Positions 1 to 5,807 of a DNA stretch of 33,256 nt are shown here, piece by piece. How positions within the stretch are numbered: position 1 is the stretch's first letter; each line of letters opens with the position of its first letter. The translations under genes and the position numbers were made by a program. Below the pieces are notes generated by a model. That model saw nothing but the letters and a program-made list of their open reading frames with translations. It did no database searches and was not told the origin of the DNA. The stretch comes from Myxococcaceae bacterium. GTDB taxonomy: Bacteria > Myxococcota_A > Polyangia > Polyangiales > Ga0077539. The stretch covers positions 1 through 33,256 of the forward strand of contig SCUS01000020.1 in the NCBI GenBank assembly GCA_004297725.1, written 5' to 3'.

Positions 1-377
1 GACTTGCCGGAGCCGGTGCCGGTGGTGACGACGTAGCTCTCGCCGAGCGCGGCGATGTCCACGGCCTGCTGCTGGTGTTTGTGCAGGCGCAGGGTCTCGC
101 CGCGTGCGCCGCCCGCGCCCGCCCCCGAGCGGAAGATGTCAGCGCAGCCCGGGTGCAAGGTGCCGTCGTTGACGAGCGCCTCGACGGTCGGCCCTTCCTT
201 GTAGCTGGGGTTGATCTGGAGGAGCGGCTCGGGCCAGTAGCGGGCCCCGGCGTACACCGCAGCGATCTGCTCCCGGATGTCGTCGGCGTGGATGCGCGTG
301 AAGGACGTCGCGAAGCGCTCGTACTCCCCCACGACCGTGTCGCGGAGCGCGAAGACGTCCAGACTCTGCAAGCTCAT
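1..377 (-). CDS. DEAD/DEAH-box helicase, N-terminal fragment (runs off the window)
   Basis: This minus-strand frame starts at ATG 377-375 and stays open to base 1, giving 125 residues of the N-terminus. It begins MSLQSLDVFALRDTVVGEYE. A Q-motif-like RLHKHQQQAVDIA near residues 100-115 follows, and the last visible residues are a Walker A motif, TTGTGSGKS, at the window edge. An N-terminal extension of about 95 residues before the Q-motif, with the phrase LLQINPSYKEG followed by a 'G-T-L-H-P' segment, resembles the large SF2 helicases that often carry a C-terminal DUF1998 and are frequent in defence and mobile islands. That placement is from memory of the family, not a search. The helicase core, and so any DUF1998 domain, lies outside the window. 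No strong Shine-Dalgarno sequence precedes the chosen ATG. A 600-bp gene-free stretch with a large hairpin lies upstream. Confidence 0.75.
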   Translation of the reverse strand, partial: MSLQSLDVFALRDTVVGEYERFATSFTRIHADDIREQIAAVYAGARYWPEPLLQINPSYKEGPTVEALVNDGTLHPGCADIFRSGAGAGGARGETLRLHKHQQQAVDIAALGESYVVTTGTGSGK

Positions 378-979
378 CGCATTCCCCACGGCGGTCGTCG
401 AGCAGTGATGCAGCCCCCGGGGTTGTCGTTGTGGCTCGCCGGGGATTGAGCCCACACGGCGGTTGTCGTGGGGCAGAGGTCGTCGCGCGGGAGGCGTCGA
501 GCACCTCCGGCGGCGCGGAGGATGCCCGAAGGTCGCGGTGCAGGGGAAGGGCGGAGGAGCTGCCGCGCCGGCGTCCTCGCGGGTCGTCACCGCCGAAACA
601 AACTGCGGGGCACTGCGAGCGCAGCGCGATGAGAAAGCGATCGGATCTGCCGAGGCTCTGTCGCGGCTCTACCGCGGGCACGGAAACTCGCCAGTGTCTG
701 ACTCGCCAGCGGATGCCGCCAGTTCAGCACACCAGCGCGTGAGCTCCCATCGAACAGCGGCTTTCTCGGGTCTCCCATCTCGCCAGCCACCTCGCCAGCG
801 CCGGCGCCAGCTGCGTCGCCAGCGCTTTGCCAGCGACGAAGCGAGCCCTGGCGGGTCGGCTGGCGACGCAACTGGCGCCGGCGCTGGCGACACCGACGAA
901 GAGCCACCGACGGGGACGCGACCTCCCAGGCCATCGTCTCCCACCTCGCGTCGCCGGAGGCGTCGGGACGCGGCCGATG
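378..979. other. Gene-free stretch with TCGCCAG words and a long hairpin
   Basis: No frame here reads like a protein on either strand; the open frames are Arg/Ala/Ser-rich, as expected of random GC-rich DNA. It separates two minus-strand genes, so it should hold the promoter of the helicase at 377, but I cannot point to a convincing -35/-10 pair. The word TCGCCAG occurs at 688, 703, 780, 792 and 816, some copies belonging to the hairpin listed separately. The direct repeat GGTTGTCGT(TG)TGG occurs in the part nearest the helicase start (about 420-480). Confidence 0.5.
792..890. repeat. Long inverted repeat (32-bp arms, one mismatch) upstream of the helicase gene
   Basis: The left arm at 792-823 and the right arm at 859-890 are reverse complements over 32 bases with a single mismatch. 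The core is GCCAGCGCCGGCGCCAG. The 35-base loop contains another TTGCCAGCGACGAAGCGAG segment. A near-perfect stem of this size would form a very stable hairpin in DNA or RNA. It lies downstream of the primase-like gene (stop at 980) and upstream of the helicase, so it may act as a terminator, a REP-like element or a mobile palindrome. It has no T-tract on either side. Confidence 0.75.
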
Positions 980-2599
980 CTACGCGGGCGACGTCGGCGA
1001 AGACGCTCGCACCGCCCACCGGTTGCCCTGGTTTCCGCTTCCCGCCAGTACCAGTGACCGACCCTCGTGGACGTCGTGGCGATGGCGGCGGAGGCTTCGA
1101 CCGAGTCGCGTGGCGGTGCCCTGCTCATCGAGCGGTCCGGGAGCGAACACCGCGACTGCCGCACGCAGACGAGCGTACCGCTCCCTCGGGGCCTGCTGGA
1201 GCGCATCGAGTGCTTGCCTCGCCGTGGCTCCACCGGGAATGTCCACCGCCAGTTCCGACCAACCGACGACCAGGTCTGCGGCCGCGGCGTCGGTCGCATC
1301 CGCCGGCTCGGACGTCTGCCCGAGCGACGCAACCGGATCGGGCAATCCGCACCAGACGATGGCCGCACGGACCACCGCGGACCACTGCTCGAAGCCCGCC
1401 CAACGGGTCAGGCGCATGTCCGGCCGTCCGGCGACCTGGTACGCACGCAGGATGGTCAGTCCTGCGACGATGAGGTCCGAGGTCGTGTGGTCGCGGATGA
1501 ACGCGTCGCCATCGCGGACCGTCATGAGCCCGCCCTCGCACCGTGCAGTCAGGGCGAAGCGGCTCAGCTCAGCGTCGCGCAGTGCTCGGGTTGTCGAAGC
1601 AAACCACACGAATCCGTTGGTGGCACGCGTGCGTTGCAGCACCTCGTGGATGCGCCGCCAGACGATCGCCGATCTCATCGTTCCGTTGGTGATCCGGGCG
1701 ATGGACTCTCCGTTCTCGCGCAGGGCGTCGATCGAACGACGGGGCGAGGGCACGAGGTCGTCGGCGTCGATGGCCGCGGGCGGACCGGCGCCGATGAGGT
1801 TCGCGATGTCCGTGATGACGTCGTCGGACCACCGCGAGCGCGGGGAGTCCTCGACGATGCACAGCGGCAGCCCCGCGGCGACGGCGAAGCGGGCGAGCGG
1901 CGTCAGGACCATCGCGAGCCACGCCGCCTGGTCGATCGGCGCGGCGAAGGGAACATGCTCAACGGACTCGAGCAGGGTCTCGGCCGCAGCCCGCGCGTCG
2001 GCCTGGGTCAGGCTGTCGTCGAGGGTTGGAAGCGCTTCGCGCGGAGCGAGGTACAGGCCGGTCGCCGCGTCATACCCCGGCGTCGCAAGGATGCTCCCGT
2101 CGGGTCGGAGCACCGGCGCGGTGACGACGGCCGTGAGCGATCTCAAGCCCGGCCAGTGCCGGCGGGCGGCGATGCCGGATACGACCCACTTCGGTACGTG
2201 GCTGACGACGTGCTGAGCGCCGTCGCCAGACTGCGGAACGAGCCAGCGCGCCGAGCGGCTAAGTAGTTCGCGCAGCCGTGGGGACGGAAGCGGCTCGATG
2301 CGAAGCGTTGGCGTCGCGGTGGCGAGAGCCAGCCCCGGATGGGCTCGCGGCACGAGTGTCACGAGCTGGGTGTCGTGGACGAAAAGTTCGGGACAGGCAG
2401 CAAGCGCGGCGATGCCCTCGTTGGCGACGACCTCCTCATCGAAGCCAACGATGATCTCCGGGACGGCAGGATGGCCGGGGTTCTCGGCGGGTGCCGGTGG
2501 CGGAAGTCGAGGCCGGGGCAGCGCGCGGGCAGATCGTGACTCGGGCTGGGCCTTTGGGGTCCGAGCGGCTGGCTTTCGGGCGGGATTCGAAACGGTCAT
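980..2599 (-). CDS. Primase/helicase-family protein with the ATPase motifs missing
   Basis: This 539-residue protein belongs to a family of phage- and plasmid-borne primase-helicase proteins. The diagnostic block 'APVLRPDGSILATPGYD' is at residues 161-177, followed by 'LTPLARFAV' (232-240), then 'LTILRAYQVAGRPDM' (381-395) and 'FEQWSAVVRAAIVW..LPDP' (403-422). A C-terminal winged-helix-like segment, RLGRSLRRHRH, is near 498. In relatives the stretch after 'LTPLAR' holds Walker A (GSGKS) and then Walker B (IDN). Here the equivalent residues are DSPRSRWSDD (251-260) and RITNGT (302-307), and the sensor Asn region reads WFASTTRA. Nucleotide hydrolysis is therefore unlikely. The start is ATG 2599, with AGGAG eight bases upstream; longer in-frame starts lack such a site. 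Neighbours suggest remains of a mobile element. The family comparison is from memory. Confidence 0.7.
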   Translation of the reverse strand: MTVSNPARKPAARTPKAQPESRSARALPRPRLPPPAPAENPGHPAVPEIIVGFDEEVVANEGIAALAACPELFVHDTQLVTLVPRAHPGLALATATPTLRIEPLPSPRLRELLSRSARWLVPQSGDGAQHVVSHVPKWVVSGIAARRHWPGLRSLTAVVTAPVLRPDGSILATPGYDAATGLYLAPREALPTLDDSLTQADARAAAETLLESVEHVPFAAPIDQAAWLAMVLTPLARFAVAAGLPLCIVEDSPRSRWSDDVITDIANLIGAGPPAAIDADDLVPSPRRSIDALRENGESIARITNGTMRSAIVWRRIHEVLQRTRATNGFVWFASTTRALRDAELSRFALTARCEGGLMTVRDGDAFIRDHTTSDLIVAGLTILRAYQVAGRPDMRLTRWAGFEQWSAVVRAAIVWCGLPDPVASLGQTSEPADATDAAAADLVVGWSELAVDIPGGATARQALDALQQAPRERYARLRAAVAVFAPGPLDEQGTATRLGRSLRRHRHDVHEGRSLVLAGSGNQGNRWAVRASSPTSPA

Positions 2600-2873
2600 A
2601 TCGTCGGCTCCTGGTGAGGAACGTGCCGAAAGTGACGATAGTGACGATGTTTTCCAGAAATAGCAATCGTTGAGATTCCCGAGCCACCGCGGTCTGGAAG
2701 CCGCTAAGGCCCTCCGAAACACCCGCTCGCGAAGTCACTCGAGGCGGCGGCGACCCTGGACCGGCTCACGATCCGTGCGCTGCGCTCCGACATCGACGGG
2801 CCGAGCGATCGCCTGCACGTCGGATAGTGCACGCGCAAGCACGACACCCCCTCGCCCGCCGAGGTGGCACACA
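2600..2873. other. Upstream region of the primase-like gene; no gene recognised
   Basis: Apart from the Shine-Dalgarno (just after 2599) and the tandem 9-bp repeat, this segment contains nothing I can identify. A short plus-strand frame ending at the TAG near 2826 (translation ...RALRSDIDGPSDRLHVG) has protein-like composition, but it is too short and unmatched to call. Confidence 0.3.
2631..2648 (-). promoter_or_regulatory. Tandem 9-bp repeat in the upstream region of the primase-like gene
   Basis: AGTGACGAT is repeated head-to-tail at 2631-2639 and 2640-2648 (ATCGTCACT twice when read in the gene's direction), 32-49 bases before the ATG at 2599. It is followed by an unusually A/T-rich patch for this window (2649-2675), the likeliest place for the promoter. 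An operator is plausible, but no binding protein is known. Confidence 0.3.
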
Positions 2874-3081
2874 CAACGCCTGGCCGAACAAGATCAGGTT
2901 GGGCCCGGAGATCACGAAGCCCAGGAGCAGGGCTCCGCCGAGAGTCAGGGGCGTCGGCCAGCGCACGCCGAGCGCAAGCGGGAGGAGCGCGTTGACGGCG
3001 CCGCCGGTCGTCCTTGCGCAGGACGATGCAACGCGGATCGAGGTCGGAGACGCCGCGAGTGAGGTTGTTGTCGGCGGCCCA
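2874..3081 (-). pseudogene. Remnant of an EamA (DMT-superfamily) transporter
   Basis: Read on the minus strand from 3081, one frame gives WAADNNLTRGVSDLDPR followed by CIVLRKD. After a frame change near 3005, the reading continues as GGAVNALLPLALG, then a TM-like segment LTLGGALLLGFVISG and PNLILFGQ, ending near 2874. 'W-x-x-DNNLTR-x-[VL]SxxDP', then a 'KG..GG.VN.LLALALG' helix and a 'GALLLGF.SYG.SLVLF' helix, is a familiar order in the middle of EamA-family transporters. The fragment has a stop codon just before the Trp, a frameshift in the middle and no recognisable continuation on either side, so it is a decayed piece. It lies 36 bases downstream of the pLGIC gene. Confidence 0.6.
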
Positions 3082-3116
3082 TCAAAGAACCGCGCTTCGT
3101 CGCAGCCATCAACACT

Positions 3117-4142
3117 CTACCGGCGCTGCCAGAACGCGAGGAGCACGCCGATCGCGGAGAACACGATTGCGCCGATGGGGAATGCGAGGCGCGCTGCGCG
3201 GTCGATCCGCGTGGCGGTCTCGTGATGGCCACGGCGCGCGAGGATGTTCGTGTACACGGACTCCACCACCGCCAGGGCGACGAGGGTGTAGGCGGTCGCG
3301 TAGATCCGGTCAGCGATGGTGAGGTACTCGACCGCCGGGAGCGTGTTCGACTGGCCAGACTGAAACGCGATGATGGCGAGCAGGCACGTCACCCCGATGC
3401 CGGCCTGCGCGCCGAGGTCTTCGGGGTGGATCCAGAACACCGTGAACGACACCGCCAGGATCAGGAGCAGCGGCAGGAAGAAGCGCGTGAGGTAGAAGCC
3501 AGGGCGCCGCGCGACGTCGATGGTGACGGTGGCGACGTCGTAGCCCGGGGCGGAGGGGTGGTGCGCGAAGGGTCGCGTGGCGACCGTGTAGCGCGGCCTC
3601 GGCGACACCACCCACGACAGCGCCTCCCCGCGCGCGTCGTCGCCGAGGCTCAGGGCGAAGGGCGTCGCGGCGAAGGCGACCTCGCCGGAGGAGCGCTCGG
3701 CGTCGGCGAGTCGAAGTGTCAGGCGCTGCCGATCGAAGGGGAAGAGCCGCAGGTCGAACGGGGAGTGCAGTACGGAGTGGAGACGCCGGGTGCGCACGCA
3801 GCGCCCTGCTTCGAACACCGTCTCGTCGAAGTGGTCATCGTGGGAGGAGGTCTCGTTGATGAGCTCCGTCTGCGGGGTGAAGCCCGGCGTCGGTGCCCAT
3901 GCCTCGTAGAGGTAGTAGTCGGCCTCCCAGGCCTGCGCGCGGTCGTCGATGTTGTAGAGCCCGACGAACACCACACCAACGGACACCGTGACGCGGGTGG
4001 GCAGGTGCTCGACGTGCTCCACGGGACAGCATTCCGGGGGGCCCTCGCACCGCTCCCGCGCGAAGGCCGGGTGGACGAACAGCAGCGCCGCCCACGCGAG
4101 GAGCGCAGGCAGCAGCCGGGTGGATGCGACGGGGCGGGTCAT
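3117..4142 (-). CDS. Prokaryotic pentameric ligand-gated ion channel (Cys-loop superfamily) subunit
   Basis: This 341-residue protein has the full layout of a GLIC/ELIC-type channel subunit. A signal peptide (about 1-28, ending AFA) is followed by a beta-sandwich ligand-binding domain (about 48-212) with the Pro-loop motif FPFDRQ at 134-139. Four membrane helices follow: M1 about 217-238, just after 'RRPGFYL'; M2 about 244-263; M3 about 277-301; M4 about 320-339. The M2-M3 linker has 'LPAVEYLT', as in other pLGICs. The extracytoplasmic domain is rich in possible metal ligands: C32, C38, C39, H43 and H46 at its start, and SHDDHFDE at 100-107. Those residues are visible; a metal ligand is my inference. 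The start is ATG 4142, which overlaps the TGA of the propeller gene as ATGA, so the two are probably translationally coupled. A longer in-frame opening to 4604 only overlaps that gene. Confidence 0.9.
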   Translation of the reverse strand: MTRPVASTRLLPALLAWAALLFVHPAFARERCEGPPECCPVEHVEHLPTRVTVSVGVVFVGLYNIDDRAQAWEADYYLYEAWAPTPGFTPQTELINETSSHDDHFDETVFEAGRCVRTRRLHSVLHSPFDLRLFPFDRQRLTLRLADAERSSGEVAFAATPFALSLGDDARGEALSWVVSPRPRYTVATRPFAHHPSAPGYDVATVTIDVARRPGFYLTRFFLPLLLILAVSFTVFWIHPEDLGAQAGIGVTCLLAIIAFQSGQSNTLPAVEYLTIADRIYATAYTLVALAVVESVYTNILARRGHHETATRIDRAARLAFPIGAIVFSAIGVLLAFWQRR

Positions 4143-5689
4143 CGGGGCGGGGAGCCTTTCGGGGAGCCGGTCAGGGGTCTTGATCGCAACCGTGAGCGCC
4201 GCTTCAAACGCCCCACCAGAGCGAGCCCCGCGGACCACAGCGCGGGCGAGCCCCAATCGCGGTCCTGACCGCCTCGGGTCGCGACGTGACAGCTGCAGCC
4301 GCCCGCCGGCGGCATCGGCGCGACCGCTGCGTCGGCGATGCCACCTTCGGCGTTCACCCTCTGGATGTCGTTCGCGCGGATCACGTCGATCGGCCGCCCT
4401 GCGTCGAGGGACCCGGCCATCCCATCGACGGGCGACACGGAGACATCGCGCGGACCGCCCCGGTCGGTGATGACCCCGTGGTCGGTGCTCGCGTCGTGGA
4501 AGACCGGCGGGCTCGGCGCGCTCGCGTCGATGCTCCGCAGCAGCGCCGTCTCCGTCGCCCAACGCGGCGGGCAGGTACCGCCGACCGGCGTGCTCGGACT
4601 GCACGCCGAAGTCGTTCCGTCGAGCGCGCGAAGCGATAGCAGTGGATCGACGCGATCACCGCCATCGTGGGAGTAGCCCAGCGCGAAGCCGTCGCGCGCC
4701 TCGTCCGCACAGACGAACAGGGTGCCCGCGTGGAAACGGAGGCACTTCACTCCGACGTCCGCCGCCATGCGGACCCACGGTCCGCCACCCTCCGATCTCT
4801 GGATCCCTTCGGCGCGGTTGGCGCTCGCGATCCAGACGGTGGTGCCGTCATCGGAGAGCGCGAAGCCCAGCATCTCGCTCGCGGTCTGACCCACCATCCG
4901 GAGCGTCATCCCTCCGTCGTCGCTGCGCAGCAACGTCGTCGCGAGACCGCGCACGGCGCGGAGGTAGAGCACGTCGGGGCGCGTGGGATCGACCCCGGCC
5001 AGGAAGATGTTCTGGCCTCCCAGGAAGTCTCTCGTCGTCTCGCGCGCCGTGCGGCCACCGTCGTCGCTCCGCAGCAGGACCGGTTCGCCAGTGCTCGCGT
5101 ACCCGGTGACGTACACCCGCATCGGGTCGCCGGGCGCGACGTCCACGGTCTCCGTGGCGTAGCCGACGAGGCGCGCGCCCGGAGCCCAGGTATGTCCGGC
5201 GTCGGACGAGAGGTAGAGCGCGTTCTCCCCGCCAGGCCCAGCGAGCGCGACCATCGATCGACCGTCAGCAGTGTGCGAGATGTCGGCGAAGTCCCGCACT
5301 GGGGCGCCAGTCGAAGGCGGCCAGGCGCAGTAGTCACCAGCACCCGTGGTCAGCCCGGTGAAGGACGCGAGGACCAGGGTCCCGTCCGCGCCCACCGAGA
5401 TCGTGGCATCGCCCGAGCCGACCGCGCCGTAGGCCGACTCGCAGACCCAGCTCCACGCACGCCCGGCATCGCGGGAGACCAGCACGCCGAAGGTCGTGCG
5501 CAGCGCGAACACGTCACTGCGAGGTCCCGGACCCGCCACGAAGTAGCCGGCCGCCGGGAAGCGCCCGTTGGCGTCCGCCGACGAGGGACTCAGGGTCACC
5601 GCGCCCAGCAGCAACCCGAGGGCGACGCGCACACACTTCAGTCTGGGATTCCGCTTGCGTAGGGGCACAACCGTGACGTCGTCGATCAT
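4139..5689 (-). CDS. MYXO-CTERM BNR/Asp-box-like beta-propeller surface protein (paralogue 1)
   Basis: This 516-residue protein has a signal peptide (about 1-40, ending SADA). The mature start 'NGRFPAAGYFVAGPGPRSD' is shared with paralogues at 19156 and 27987. Repeated blades carry 'S-x-D-G-G/A-x-T/W' turns (SRDAGRAWSW, SSDAGHTW, RSDDGGRT, RSDDGGMT), the signature of BNR/Asp-box propellers. Catalytic residues of true sialidases are not evident, so this is probably a binding or scaffold propeller. The Asp/Pro-rich linker is followed by PPAGGCSC, a weak hydrophobic stretch and RLKRRSRLR, a MYXO-CTERM-like sorting tail that predicts processing and surface anchoring. The start is ATG 5689, with GGAG nine bases upstream; an in-frame extension to 5797 would put the signal peptide internal. 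It lies 118 bases after the metal ATPase and overlaps the channel gene. Confidence 0.8.
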   Translation of the reverse strand: MIDDVTVVPLRKRNPRLKCVRVALGLLLGAVTLSPSSADANGRFPAAGYFVAGPGPRSDVFALRTTFGVLVSRDAGRAWSWVCESAYGAVGSGDATISVGADGTLVLASFTGLTTGAGDYCAWPPSTGAPVRDFADISHTADGRSMVALAGPGGENALYLSSDAGHTWAPGARLVGYATETVDVAPGDPMRVYVTGYASTGEPVLLRSDDGGRTARETTRDFLGGQNIFLAGVDPTRPDVLYLRAVRGLATTLLRSDDGGMTLRMVGQTASEMLGFALSDDGTTVWIASANRAEGIQRSEGGGPWVRMAADVGVKCLRFHAGTLFVCADEARDGFALGYSHDGGDRVDPLLSLRALDGTTSACSPSTPVGGTCPPRWATETALLRSIDASAPSPPVFHDASTDHGVITDRGGPRDVSVSPVDGMAGSLDAGRPIDVIRANDIQRVNAEGGIADAAVAPMPPAGGCSCHVATRGGQDRDWGSPALWSAGLALVGRLKRRSRLRSRPLTGSPKGSPPR

Positions 5690-5807
5690 CGAAGCACACT
5701 CCGATCGGGGGAAGGATCTTGGCCGATGCAACGGCGCTGACCGAACCTCTTCGCTGACACCGAGGTGTTTCCCCATCGTGCGGGCCAGTGGATCCACGAG
5801 CGGTGCC

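Noticed and set aside
688..822. CRISPR-like array of TCGCCAG units
   Set aside because: Spacings are irregular (15, 77, 12, 24) and units are only 7 bases; this is low-complexity sequence around a hairpin.
4143..4604. N-terminal extension of the channel gene to 4604
   Set aside because: It overlaps the C-terminus of the propeller and would bury the signal peptide; the ATGA overlap at 4139-4142 gives the proper start.
4139..5689. Sialidase function for the propeller
   Set aside because: Only Asp-box turns are visible; the arginine triad and catalytic acids of sialidases are not evident.
5757..5768. ACACCGAGGTGT palindrome before the propeller gene
   Set aside because: Arms of five bases with no second copy are expected by chance.
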